Assembly (NCBI GenBank): GCA_000517005.1
Contig: KI912031.1
Span: forward strand, 149,382 to 213,381
Source: Microvirga lupini
GTDB taxonomy: Bacteria; Pseudomonadota; Alphaproteobacteria; Rhizobiales; Beijerinckiaceae
Length of the DNA: 64,000 bases
Direction: 5' to 3'
The position numbers and the translations under genes are program-made. Positions 45,467 to 54,145 of this stretch are shown in pieces. Under the pieces are notes generated by a model. The model did no database searches, was not told where the DNA came from, and saw only the letters and a list, made by a program, of their open reading frames with translations. Each line of letters begins with the position of its first letter. Within the stretch, counting starts at the first letter, position 1.

Positions 45467-46108
45467 ATGACGGATGGAGCGACCACCGTCCTGATGCGCA
45501 AGGCCTATGCGCGTTGGGCCCCGATCTACGATCTCGTCTACGACAAGCTGACAGAACCGGCCGCCCGCGCGGCCGTGAATGCCGCCGTCGCCTGCGGGCC
45601 CAAGGTTCTCGAGGCCGGCGTCGGCACGGGGCTGTCCCTCGGCTATTATCCCAGGCATGCCGAGGTTTACGGGGTCGATCTCTCCGAGGACATGCTGCGC
45701 CGGGCCCAGGATAAGGTCGAGAAGAGGGGCTTAAGCCATGTGAAGAGCCTGCAGGTGATGGACGTCACCCGTCTCGGCTTCCCGGATGAGAGCTTCGATG
45801 CCGTCACGGCGCAGTTCATCATCACCCTGGTGCCGGAGCCGGAGACGGCTCTCAACGAGTTCATGCGCGTGCTGAAGCCGGGCGGCGAGATCGTGCTCGC
45901 CAATCATTGGGGGCAACCCTCGGGGCCGATCGCAGCCCTGGAGGAGCTGGCTTCGCCCGTCGCCAAGGCCATCGGCTGGAGCTCGGCCTTCAAGGCAGCC
46001 CGGGTCGAAGAGTGGGCGCGGGGAACCGGCCGCATGGAGGTCGTGGAACTGAGATCCCTGTTCCCGGTCGGGTTCTTCAAGCTGATGAAGATCAGAAAGC
46101 AGGCCTGA
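45467..46108 (+). CDS. pmtA: Phosphatidylethanolamine N-methyltransferase (PmtA-like)
   Basis: 213 residues. YARWAPIYDLVYDKLTEPA, SAM motif VLEAGVGTGLSLGYYP and MRVLKPGGEIVLANHW. This is the Rhodobacter-type PmtA pattern, which makes phosphatidylcholine in alphaproteobacteria. A related small-molecule methyltransferase is possible. It follows mnmA by 22 bp. Confidence 0.75.
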   Translation: MTDGATTVLMRKAYARWAPIYDLVYDKLTEPAARAAVNAAVACGPKVLEAGVGTGLSLGYYPRHAEVYGVDLSEDMLRRAQDKVEKRGLSHVKSLQVMDVTRLGFPDESFDAVTAQFIITLVPEPETALNEFMRVLKPGGEIVLANHWGQPSGPIAALEELASPVAKAIGWSSAFKAARVEEWARGTGRMEVVELRSLFPVGFFKLMKIRKQA

Positions 46109-46154
46109 AGCTTGGGCGCAAGCGGATGGGTGCAAGGATCTGACCGCTCAAGCC

Positions 46155-46179
46155 GAGAAGGCCTCCAGCGGGCCTTCTC
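46155..46179 (+). terminator. Hairpin terminator
   Basis: GAGAAGGCC pairs with GGCCTTCTC around a 7-nt loop, 46 bp after the pmtA stop. Confidence 0.7.
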
Positions 46180-46255
46180 GCCACGTGGTGACTTTCAGGG
46201 GGGCGAGCCCTATCTTAGGAAGGGCTGCCATCCGCCCATAACGAAAGCCATTCCC

Positions 46256-46474
46256 ATGCGCCTCTTCATGTTTACCTCCCAAGCCAAGGACGACCTGCAC
46301 GCGTTTGCCGGCGACGAGTCCGGCAGCAAGCTTCCGGCCAAATATGGCCCCTGGGGGTTGACCGGCACCCTAGGCTCCCGCGAGACCCCGCCGCACAAGT
46401 TCTCACGCAAAGTCATCGAACAGTCGATTTCAACCGACGGTTTTCAGCTGTGGCGCATGAAAGCCAAGGGCTGA
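46256..46474 (+). CDS. Small conserved hypothetical protein
   Basis: 72 residues from the ATG at 46256, reading MRLFMFTSQAKDDLHAFAGD and ending STDGFQLWRMKAKG. Soluble, no known domain. Similar short proteins occur in other Rhizobiales (from memory). Confidence 0.65.
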   Translation: MRLFMFTSQAKDDLHAFAGDESGSKLPAKYGPWGLTGTLGSRETPPHKFSRKVIEQSISTDGFQLWRMKAKG

Positions 46475-46620
46475 CAGATCTGCCAGGTGCATTGTCCAGA
46501 AGCTTCCGGATGGCGGGCTCGTCACAAATCCGCAGCTTACCTGCGCGTCTTTCTTGACACTGGGGGGCAACCTTCCCTATATCGCGCATGCCTGACGCGG
46601 GGCTAAGCCCCGCTTCCTGG

Positions 46621-46697
46621 GGCGGAGTAGCTCAGTTGGTCAGAGCAGAGGAATCATAATCCTTGTGTCGGGGGTTCAAATCCCTCCTCCGCTACCA
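46621..46697 (+). tRNA. tRNA-Met (anticodon CAT), elongator type
   Basis: 77 nt with encoded CCA. Acceptor GGCGGAG pairs with CTCCGCT (one G-T pair), D arm AGCTCAGTTGGTCAGAGC, anticodon loop ATCATAA, T arm GGGGGTTCAAATCCC. It lacks the unpaired first base and three G-C pairs of initiator tRNA. The arsenic module begins 86 bp later. Confidence 0.95.
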
Positions 46698-46782
46698 TTG
46701 ATCCCCTGGCAGTTGGACGCAGTACCAGGGACTGCCAGCAGATTTGTAATCAGTTCTTTGTGGATTGTTGGCCTTCTAGCCC

Positions 46783-47451
46783 TCACGCTCCGGTCCGGGC
46801 AAACAGCCGTCTCATCAACACCATAGCAGCCAGAGCGCCAAGCAATTGGGCCGCGATAAATGCGGGCACGTCGGCAGGTGCGATTCCAGCGAACGTCGCC
46901 GTCAGTGCTCGTGCAATGGTCACAGCCGGATTGGCGAAGGAAGTAGAAGAGGTGAACCAGTAGGCGGCTGTGATGTAGAGCCCAACCGCGAAGGGAATGG
47001 CCTCGATCCGAAATCGCACCACGGCGAGGATCGTCATCAACAGCCCGAAGGTCGCCACGAACTCGGCCAACCATTGCGCCCCGCCCGTCCGGGCGGTGGC
47101 AGATGCCTGGACGAGCGCCAGATCAAACATGCCATGTGCCGTGAGCGTGCCAAGGCAGCCGCCAATGACTTGAGCCATGACGTAGGGGGCGAACTCTCGC
47201 CATGGCAGCCCACCCATAATGCTTTCAACCAGGGATACCGCGGGATTGAAGTGCGCCCCCGAAACTGGGGCCAGAGCGAGGATCAGAACAACCAGGATAG
47301 CTCCTGTCGGCAGCGTGTTGCCCAGGAGAGCGAGAGCTGTGTTCCCGCCCGCCAGTTTGTCCGCCATGATGCCCGAGCCCACCACGGCTGCGACGAGGAA
47401 CCCTGTTCCGAGTGCTTCCGCCGCCATCCGCTTCGCAAGAGAGAACGTCAT
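46783..47451 (-). CDS. aqpS: Aquaglyceroporin (AqpS-like, MIP family)
   Basis: 222 residues from the ATG at 47451, overlapping arsC by 4 bp. Six helices and two NPA loops: SGAHFNPAVSLVES and TSFANPAVTIARALT. Next to arsC it matches the Sinorhizobium meliloti arrangement, in which AqpS lets arsenite out of the cell in place of ArsB. Confidence 0.88.
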   Translation of the reverse strand: MTFSLAKRMAAEALGTGFLVAAVVGSGIMADKLAGGNTALALLGNTLPTGAILVVLILALAPVSGAHFNPAVSLVESIMGGLPWREFAPYVMAQVIGGCLGTLTAHGMFDLALVQASATARTGGAQWLAEFVATFGLLMTILAVVRFRIEAIPFAVGLYITAAYWFTSSTSFANPAVTIARALTATFAGIAPADVPAFIAAQLLGALAAMVLMRRLFARTGA

Positions 47452-47990
47452 GTGGACTGCGGGGCGTTTTCGATTGTTGCGCCAGTGCTCGCGCCTTCCA
47501 GATGGCCTATCTCGCGCAGACGAGTGCCAATCGCGAACTGATCCAGGCTTGTCAGCGGGAGGTTGAGGAAAGTGCCAATCCTGTTCTTGAGGAACCGGAA
47601 TGCCTGCTCGAAGGCTTGCTCCTTGTCCATGTCGGAGCCTTTGACCCCAGCTGGGTCTTCGATCCCCCAGTGGGCAATGGAAGGGTGCCCTGGCCAGAGG
47701 GGGCAAGCCTCTCCGGCGGCGCTGTCGCAGACGGTGATCACGAAATCCATCACGGGCGCATTCGGCTGGGCATATTCATCCCAGCTTTTTGAGCGATAGC
47801 CGTCCGTGGGGTAGTCGTGAGCGCCGAGCACCTTGATTGCGAGCGGGTTCACCGTGCCTTTTGGTTGGCTTCCAGCCGAGAACGCATTGAAGCGCCCAGC
47901 CCCATCCTTTCGCAGGATGCCCTCCGCCAGAATAGATCGGGCCGTGTTGCCTGTGCAGAGAAAGAGAACATTGTAGGTTCGCGCAGTCAT
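47448..47990 (-). CDS. arsC: Arsenate reductase, low-MW phosphatase type
   Basis: 180 residues from the ATG at 47990. P-loop CTGNTARS (Cys12 to Arg18) and the later redox Cys pair in VCDSAAGEACPLWPGH mark the thioredoxin-coupled ArsC family. The C-terminal 40 residues extend past the domain. Coupled to aqpS downstream. Confidence 0.9.
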   Translation of the reverse strand: MTARTYNVLFLCTGNTARSILAEGILRKDGAGRFNAFSAGSQPKGTVNPLAIKVLGAHDYPTDGYRSKSWDEYAQPNAPVMDFVITVCDSAAGEACPLWPGHPSIAHWGIEDPAGVKGSDMDKEQAFEQAFRFLKNRIGTFLNLPLTSLDQFAIGTRLREIGHLEGASTGATIENAPQST

Positions 47991-47998
47991 GGCAGCCT

Positions 47999-48613
47999 CT
48001 AATAGCACTTGGTGTTCGAGGGAGACTTGGCGGTCGAACAGCATCCTGACACAGCGTCCCGGATAGCCTTCTCAGCGAGTGCATCACCTTCAGTCAGGCG
48101 CACCGGCTTCTCGATCCCGTTGTCTTCAAACCAGCGATCCCGAGGCTTGCATGAAGCGTGGCGCGGGGCAAGCGAGACCAGAACCCGTTCCTGTTCGGCG
48201 GCGATGCCATCGACGGCGTAAAGACCGATCACACCCAGATCGTCCCCGCACTCGAAGGTGAGGCGCGAGGCGGGATCAAGGCCAACGTCGCGGGCCACCT
48301 TGTCCATGATGGCGAGGAATTTGCCGACCGTCATCGCCCGGCTCTGTGGCTCGCCAGGAACGTCCCAGACCTGGATGAAGGTCTCGGTCCAAGCCTCCGG
48401 GTTGGCCCCGCAGTCCAGGCCCGAGAAGCGGCCTGTCTTGATTTCCGTGACGTGATAGCCCGCCCGGGTCTCACGACCGGCATAGACAATGACGAGGGAG
48501 CGAGCCCCAAAAGCTCGAAGGCTGTCGAGGAAAGCCCCAGTTGAAGGGTCTGAGATCGTCATAGCAACTGGCTGTGCCGTTGCAGAGATAGGGGTACTGG
48601 CAAGCACGGTCAT
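47999..48613 (-). CDS. DUF6428 family protein of the ars cluster
   Basis: 204 residues from the ATG at 48613 with GGAGG upstream; an ATG at 48562 is also possible. Core AGYHVTEIKTGRFSGLDCGA then WTETFIQVWD is the DUF6428 pattern. The C-terminus is Cys-rich (SGCCSTAKSPSNTKCY), perhaps metal-binding. First gene of the minus-strand ars operon. Confidence 0.78.
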   Translation of the reverse strand: MTVLASTPISATAQPVAMTISDPSTGAFLDSLRAFGARSLVIVYAGRETRAGYHVTEIKTGRFSGLDCGANPEAWTETFIQVWDVPGEPQSRAMTVGKFLAIMDKVARDVGLDPASRLTFECGDDLGVIGLYAVDGIAAEQERVLVSLAPRHASCKPRDRWFEDNGIEKPVRLTEGDALAEKAIRDAVSGCCSTAKSPSNTKCY

Positions 48614-48628
48614 GATGCGCTATCCTCC

Positions 48629-48656
48629 ATTTCAACTTTTCAAGGATTATTGAAAT
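48629..48656. promoter_or_regulatory. Candidate ArsR operator
   Basis: ATTTCAA (48629-48635) and its inverted copy TTGAAAT (48650-48656) flank 14 bp in the divergent promoter gap. The 3' arm touches the arsR ATG. Position and dyad suit ArsR self-repression and control of the operon. Confidence 0.55.
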
Positions 48657-48992
48657 ATGGATGAGCGTCAAGCCATTAGTGCGTTCGGATCACTGGCTCA
48701 GGAAACGCGTCTGCGGGTGCTGCGCCTTCTCGTTCAAGCCGGACCGGAAGGATTGGCGGCAGGAGCCATCGCCGAGAAGGTCGGAGTTTCTCCCTCGAAC
48801 ATCTCGTTCCACCTCTCGCACCTGGAACGTGCTGGGCTGATTCAGGCTCGGCGCGAGGCTCGGTCGATCATCTACAACGTGGGCTACTCTGCCCTCCGCG
48901 ACCTCATCCGGTTCTTAATGGAAGATTGCTGTGCCGGTGATCCGCGCGTGGTTTCGGCGGAATGCGACCCGTCGATAAGTGCCTGCTCCTGA
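48657..48992 (+). CDS. arsR: ArsR family metal(loid)-sensing repressor
   Basis: 111 residues. Winged helix: IAEKVGVSPSNISFHLSHLE then RAGLIQARREARSIIYNV. The C-terminal tail has Cys residues (EDCCAGD, SAECDPSISACS) that could bind arsenite instead of the classic helix-5 site. Divergent from the ars operon. Confidence 0.9.
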   Translation: MDERQAISAFGSLAQETRLRVLRLLVQAGPEGLAAGAIAEKVGVSPSNISFHLSHLERAGLIQARREARSIIYNVGYSALRDLIRFLMEDCCAGDPRVVSAECDPSISACS

Positions 48993-49124
48993 CCAAAACT
49001 CATCTAGTTGTCATTGTAACTCGGCTCGCCTTTGGGTTTTGCAACTTCGGAAGCACCGCGCTGCTGAGGGGAAGGGTGTCGCTGGATTGGTGCGAGCCTA
49101 TCCTCCGGATATCAAAGGGTACGA

Positions 49125-50639
49125 TCAGGCCGCCGCATGTGGCAGGGCGTCTCGTTGCAACCCGGCCCCGTCCTCGGGACTGCGGGCGCAGTTGCGGCCA
49201 GCCGCCTTGGCCCGGTAGAGGGCTTGGTCCGCCGCCTCGAGGAGAACGGCTCTTTCGCTTCCGCGGGATGGCTGGGCCGAGGCAATCCCGATGCTCGCCG
49301 TCACCACCTGATAGGGACTTCCATCATGCGCGATGCCCATGGCGACGATGGCTTGACGGATGTTCTCGGCAATCAACCGGGCGCCGGCGAGATCCGTCTC
49401 GGGCAGAACGATAGCGAACTCCTCGCCGCCATAACGGGCCGCAATGTCGCGAGGGCGGCGGATATGGGTGTCGAGCGTGCCGGCGATCGCGCGGAGAACT
49501 TCGTCGCCCCTCCCGTGACCATAGCGGTCGTTGAAGCTCTTGAAGTAGTCGGCATCGACATAAAGCAGTGACAGCGCAGAGCCGGAGCGAATGGCCTGAC
49601 GCCATTCGCGCTCGAAGGTTTCGCGGAAGGCGCGACGGTTCGGCAAGCCCGTCAGATCATCGGTTCGCGCGATCCGTCTGAGCTTGGTCTCGGCCCTAGT
49701 GCGGCGTTTCAATTCACGTTGAAACAGGATCGTCAGTGCGACGACCGCACAGCACAGGACCAGCGTTACCAGGCTGAGGACGAGGGCCTTTCGCTGCCAG
49801 GCCGAGAAGATCTCATCGACCGAGAGCGCAACAGTGAGAACGAGGGGATACTTGTCGAGCCGCTCGAAGGAGATGATGCGACGAATGCCATCGATGGGCG
49901 AGATCGAGTCGAACGTGCCTGATTTTGCCTGCAGGAGGCGTTGGACATGCGGAGAGCCGCTCAAGTCCTGGTTGATCTGGCTCTCATCATAGGGGTAGCG
50001 CGTCAGCAGGACGCCGTCATTGCGAAAGAGATTGATCGCTCCCTGCTGACCAAGACTCAGATTGTCGAACCGCTGATTGATGGTGGTCAGGGGCATCGAT
50101 CCCATGACGACCCCGGCAAAGCGCCCGGACGAATCCGAGAGCCTCCGGCTGATGCCGATGCTGAGGTCGCCATGCGGCGTTCTGCTCTTGAATGGACGGC
50201 TGACATAGAGGCCGATGTGATTGTTCTCTTTGTGGGCGATGAAGTACTCGCGATCCGCAACATTGAGAGATCGCGAGGCGATGACAGGACCGGCATCGGC
50301 GATGAGATTGCCGGCCTGATCCACGAGCAGCAGAGTCCCCATGAAGGACGCCGAGGCCGCGCGATCGAAGAGCATCCGGTATTGAAGGTCGGGAGGGAGC
50401 TGTGGGACGTTGAGATATCGCAGCCCCTCCATCGCCCCCTTCAGCGACAGATCGAGCAGCTCGAGATTGCCGTCGAGATCATGAGCGATGGTGGTCAGAA
50501 TATTGCGCGATGCCTTTTCGGCCTCCTGCCATGTGTTCTGACGGTCCATCCACAGCGTGTGTGCTGAAATCCCGAGGATCCCCAGGGCAATCACGCCTGC
50601 AATCAGGTGTAAGTAGACTTCTGAGAACAGACGTTTCAT
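49125..50639 (-). CDS. Diguanylate cyclase with periplasmic sensor domain
   Basis: 504 residues. Membrane helices at about 11-27 and 286-306 flank a Cache-like sensor (about 35-275). The GGDEF domain has GGEEF at 404-408 and an I-site RPRD at 395-398, exactly five residues before it, so it should make c-di-GMP with feedback inhibition. The nearby Alg44 has a PilZ domain, a possible target. Confidence 0.92.
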   Translation of the reverse strand: MKRLFSEVYLHLIAGVIALGILGISAHTLWMDRQNTWQEAEKASRNILTTIAHDLDGNLELLDLSLKGAMEGLRYLNVPQLPPDLQYRMLFDRAASASFMGTLLLVDQAGNLIADAGPVIASRSLNVADREYFIAHKENNHIGLYVSRPFKSRTPHGDLSIGISRRLSDSSGRFAGVVMGSMPLTTINQRFDNLSLGQQGAINLFRNDGVLLTRYPYDESQINQDLSGSPHVQRLLQAKSGTFDSISPIDGIRRIISFERLDKYPLVLTVALSVDEIFSAWQRKALVLSLVTLVLCCAVVALTILFQRELKRRTRAETKLRRIARTDDLTGLPNRRAFRETFEREWRQAIRSGSALSLLYVDADYFKSFNDRYGHGRGDEVLRAIAGTLDTHIRRPRDIAARYGGEEFAIVLPETDLAGARLIAENIRQAIVAMGIAHDGSPYQVVTASIGIASAQPSRGSERAVLLEAADQALYRAKAAGRNCARSPEDGAGLQRDALPHAAA

Positions 50640-51043
50640 TCGGCGGCGCGCAACTCTCTACAGAATATATTCTATAGACCATCCTAAAAGATTATTACAC
50701 CCGTGAATGGATGAGACTATTGAATAGGAAAGTTGCCTGGGAAGTTTGGCGGTTGAATTTGGTTTCGACGCAGTTTTTGCGACATCGTTACGTTAACTGA
50801 GTGTCGATATTAACATAAGTTTATTCATTAGCGCTATTTGTTTTCGTTCTGTTCTAAACTCTACGATTAGGATGAAAATTGTTCATCAGGGAATCTGCTT
50901 GAACGTCGACGATCCTGAGATTCATGGGCGACGGTGCTCTGACCCATGACTCTGCGGTGCAAGGGATCGGCGAAAGCAAACAAAGGATCCGAATAGATTT
51001 CGAGCGCAGTCGACCGGTCGACTGCGCTCGATCCTGGTTGCAG
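50640..51043. other. AT-rich intergenic stretch
   Basis: About 400 bp between the DGC start and the TerC stop, clearly lower in GC than its surroundings (50690-50900). No gene is supported. A perfect palindrome is at 51000-51031. Confidence 0.6.
51000..51031. terminator. Perfect 32-bp palindrome after terC
   Basis: A loop-less palindrome whose half is TCGAGCGCAGTCGACC, 13 bp past the terC stop. It could work as a terminator; no T-run. Confidence 0.55.
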
Positions 51044-51778
51044 CTATCGCGCCTTCTTGGCGCGCCGCGAGAGCATGTTCAGCGCCTCGACCAGGGCCGA
51101 GAAGGCCATCGCCGCGTAGATGTAGCCTTTCGGCACGTGAGCCCCGAAGCCTTCCGCGATCAGGACCATGCCGATCATGAGCAGGAAGCCGAGGGCGAGC
51201 ATAACGACCGTCGGATTGGCCTGGATGAAGCGGGCGAGGGGATTGGCAGCCAGCAGCATGACGGTCACGGCGGCAACGACGGCGACGACCATGATCGGAA
51301 CATGATCGGTCATGCCGACGGCCGTGATGATGCTGTCGATGGAAAAGACGAGATCCAGAAGCAGAATCTGCACGATCGCCGAGGCGAAGCTCATCTGAAC
51401 CTTCTCGCCTTCGAAGAGGTCCGGTCCGGGATTGGGATCGACATGGTGATGGATCTCCTTGGTCGCCTTCCAGACCAGGAACAGGCCGCCTGCGATCAGA
51501 ATCAGGTCCCGCCAGGAGAAGCCATGGCCGAAGGCCGTGAAGAGGGGCTCCGTGAGCTGGACAATGATCGCAATGGTTCCAAGCAGGCCCAGGCGAAGAA
51601 TCAGGGCGAGGCCGATGCCGATGCGCCGGGCCGTCGATTGCTGATGGGCAGGCAGCTTGTTGGTGAGGATCGAAATGAAGATGAGGTTGTCGATCCCGAG
51701 CACGACTTCCATGACGACCAGGGTCGCTAAGGCAGCCCAAGCGGCCGGATCTGCGGCCAGTGTAACGATGTAATCCAT
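51044..51778 (-). CDS. TerC family integral membrane protein
   Basis: 244 residues, seven or more helices. TerC landmarks: [18 protein letters not shown] and [17 protein letters not shown] with paired acidic residues in the membrane. Family members are linked to tellurite resistance or Mn export. No yybP-ykoY-like leader was visible upstream. Confidence 0.9.
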   Translation of the reverse strand: MDYIVTLAADPAAWAALATLVVMEVVLGIDNLIFISILTNKLPAHQQSTARRIGIGLALILRLGLLGTIAIIVQLTEPLFTAFGHGFSWRDLILIAGGLFLVWKATKEIHHHVDPNPGPDLFEGEKVQMSFASAIVQILLLDLVFSIDSIITAVGMTDHVPIMVVAVVAAVTVMLLAANPLARFIQANPTVVMLALGFLLMIGMVLIAEGFGAHVPKGYIYAAMAFSALVEALNMLSRRAKKAR

Positions 51779-52084
51779 GAAGCCCTTCCTATCGCGTCAC
51801 GTCCTTATTTCGGTTATTGTCGAGCTTGCGCAAGGGTTTGGACCGGATTCCTTTTCTATTCGCCGTTTTCACAATTGGCTGATCTCGACACAAGTGCTGT
51901 TGAAGTGCGGGATCCCGGGCCCAGATGATCCGTCGAGAAGCATTGAAGTCGCCTGCACATAAGTGAGGCGAAGTGAGCTTCGACTTCAGTAGCTTAGTTT
52001 CCATATCGGCTATGCGGCGTCCGCCCTATGGAACCGCCCATGGCAGGAGAAGCGTTCCCTCATGGAATGATCTGGAGGCGTGTC
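51779..52084. other. Intergenic stretch without a supported gene
   Basis: Between divergent terC and an exported protein. It holds a near-palindrome GGGATCCCGGGCCC and a GAGGCGAAGTGAGCTTC tract. No RNA element recognised. Confidence 0.5.
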
Positions 52085-52696
52085 ATGGCAGGATTTTCAG
52101 GGCGTTGGCTGGTGGCTGCCTCGCTTGCGGGGCTTCTCGGGAGTCCATTGGCGGCTCTTGCCCAAACAGGACGGCCCTGGGTCGATCCCCCGCCCGCGTC
52201 CGACACCAAGACCCAGCCACCGGTGTCGACACCCTCGTCCCTTCCCGCGACACCGCCGACCCAAGCTGCGGCGCCTAATTCCGCAACCGCTCCCGTTCCG
52301 TCTTCCACGGAAGCCAAGGCAAGCGCGGAATCTCAGCCAGCCGAGGAGGCTTCGCCGAGTAAGACGGTCGCCGATCAGCAAACCAAGCAAAAGGCGGCCA
52401 CTGAACGGAAGGTACGTGCTTCTTCACGGCAGGCCAGTTCATCGGCACGCAGCCGGAGACGGGAAGGGCAAGTCGCGCGCCGGCGAGCAACCGGCACGCA
52501 GGTGTCGCAGGCAGAATCCCGCAGTGCCATCGAGCGTCGAGCGCGGGCGACACGTTATGGATCGGTTCAGGAAGGGCTGGATGCAGGTCTTCAGGTAATG
52601 AGACTGCGAACCATTCAGCTTCCGGACGGTCGTCGCTTCGAGGTTTTGACACGGCCTGATCAGGATATCGCATCCGGATGGCCGGACGGCTATTGA
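52085..52696 (+). CDS. Exported hypothetical protein, Pro/Ala-rich
   Basis: 203 residues from the ATG at 52085 with GGAGG 6 nt upstream. Signal peptide ending SPLAALAQ. A long Pro/Ala/Ser/Lys linker (about 35-145) leads to a short folded end (YGSVQEGLDAGLQVMRLRTI then QLPDGRRFEVL). No family recognised. Confidence 0.7.
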   Translation: MAGFSGRWLVAASLAGLLGSPLAALAQTGRPWVDPPPASDTKTQPPVSTPSSLPATPPTQAAAPNSATAPVPSSTEAKASAESQPAEEASPSKTVADQQTKQKAATERKVRASSRQASSSARSRRREGQVARRRATGTQVSQAESRSAIERRARATRYGSVQEGLDAGLQVMRLRTIQLPDGRRFEVLTRPDQDIASGWPDGY

Positions 52697-52763
52697 GCGG
52701 TCGTTCAAGGCTGGCAAAAAGTGATCCCAGCGCAAATGCCGATCCGCTTGCCGCTGGCGTTGA

Positions 52764-53380
52764 TTATTGCGCCTGGCTAACCGTTTCGATGGATTCAGGC
52801 GCATTCTGTTGAAATCGCGCCGCCATTTCTTCTGCGCGACGACGGATATCGAGCCACAAACGTTGCTCCCGTTGCGCATCCGCGAGGGCCCGGTGAGCAG
52901 CAGGACCGAGTTCATCATGGCTGCGCCGTGCCTGTGCGAGAATCTCCTGCATGATTGCGCGATGCAGATCCGCCGGGACTTGAGCATCCCGCAGCACGTC
53001 GCGCATGATCCGTCTATGAGCCATCTCGGTGTCCTTAAGCCGCAGGGCATGGCGTGGCAATCCTGCCGTGCGCAAGAGCTTGCTCAGCCACTTTCCGTCC
53101 CATGACGGCGCTGTCGCATAGAGATTGCGGCCCGTCAAAACCGCACCATGCGCTGAGCGACATCCTCAATCGGTGTCCCTTCCGATCTCAGCTGCTCTCG
53201 CGAGATGCCATGAATTTTTCCCGCTTTGATATCCCAATCGGTCCAGGATGCGGGGGGCCTGATGAGATAGCTCTCCTCCTCGCCGCTCGCGAAAACCCAG
53301 GCGACCTCGATCGGGTAGCCCTGCCTGCCGAGGGACGACGCCTCGAAGTCAAGAAATACGATATCAGACAGGCAAGCCAT
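52764..53380 (-). pseudogene. DEDD 3'-5' exonuclease, split by a frameshift
   Basis: The N-terminal piece (MACLSDIVFLDFEASSLG, PIEVAWVF, then IHGISREQL) carries exonuclease motif I and stops at 53135-53137. The second piece, in another frame, continues the same fold (GRNLYATAPSWDGKWLSKLL, RHALRLKDTE, then PAAHRALADAQREQ with the motif III His and Asp). A missing T in the four-base run at 53137-53140 explains the break. Either a recent pseudogene or an assembly error. Confidence 0.75.
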
Positions 53381-53550
53381 CGGGGATCAACTCGCGTATG
53401 TCGGCACTCGCTCCCATCTTCATGAAAGATACTACCGATGTGGAGCGATGAAACATACCGCCATCGTGCCCTCAACGCGCAAGTTGCGGCACGGCTCCAT
53501 TGTCATGGACCATTAAGCGAAACCGAAGGTCCACGCCTGCGACCCGTAGG

Positions 53551-53658
53551 GCCACATCAGTGAAAAATGAATCCTGTTTTCCGCATAGGCGATGCGCTGC
53601 CCAAAGAGCTGTGCATCGAATGGATCCCAAAAGTGGTGCCCGCTTAAGGGTTCGATGC
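53551..53658. repeat. Bipartite palindromic repeat, copy 5 (degenerate)
   Basis: Arm B is worn (GTGAAAAATGAATCC to GCGATGCGC), followed by a linker and arm A (GCATCGAATGGATCCCAAAA to GGTTCGATGC). Order B-A, next to the lytic transglycosylase stop. Confidence 0.65.
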
Positions 53659-53659
53659 T

Positions 53660-54145
53660 CTAGCGGGCATTGGCGGATGTGAAACCTGCGGAGGCGGAGA
53701 CGGTGCCGGTTGTGACAGGGTCGCTGGCGCCTGTTCTGAGAGTGTGCAGGAGGCCCTTGCGCTTGGCCTCGTAATAGTAGCCCCCGGCATAAAGTGCGAC
53801 GGCGCGATCCGGATTGCCGCCTGCGACCTTGTAGGCGTTCGCCAGATAGGGGACTGCGTAAGTCAGATTGGTATTGGCATCGAGCAGTCCGGAGACAGTT
53901 CCCCTGTATCCCATGCCGCGCGCCGTGGCATAGCGGATCTGCATGAGGCCGAAATTGCCTTTATGGGATGCGCGTGGATTGTAGCCGCTCTCGCGTCTGA
54001 TGACCCGATGCACCAATGTTTCAGGAATGCCGTGAGCCTTGGCGTGCTGCGCAACGAGCGCATCGATTTGGGCTCGTTCTTCGGATGCCGCTGCGGGCAG
54101 CGTGCAAGCAATCGCTGCGCAGGCGAGAACAAGACGAGAAATCAT
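53660..54145 (-). CDS. Lytic transglycosylase (SLT domain)
   Basis: 161 residues. Signal peptide MISRLVLACAAIACTLPAAA. The SLT domain has the catalytic Glu in VIRRESGYNPRASH, then GNFGLMQIRYATARGMGYRG and AVALYAGGYYYEAKRK. It cleaves peptidoglycan in the periplasm. It lies next to the exopolysaccharide cluster but on the other strand. Confidence 0.9.
   Translation of the reverse strand: MISRLVLACAAIACTLPAAASEERAQIDALVAQHAKAHGIPETLVHRVIRRESGYNPRASHKGNFGLMQIRYATARGMGYRGTVSGLLDANTNLTYAVPYLANAYKVAGGNPDRAVALYAGGYYYEAKRKGLLHTLRTGASDPVTTGTVSASAGFTSANAR

Noticed and set aside
46675-46780. Attachment-site duplication of the tRNA-Met 3' end
   Set aside because: No second copy of the tRNA end was found in the window and no integrase gene is present.
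51779-52000. Possible yybP-ykoY manganese riboswitch upstream of terC
   Set aside because: TerC genes often carry it, but none of its conserved blocks could be seen on the minus strand.
52028-52053. GGAAC ... CGTT pair before the exported protein gene
   Set aside because: The gap is 18 bp, one more than EcfG promoters allow, so it was not counted.
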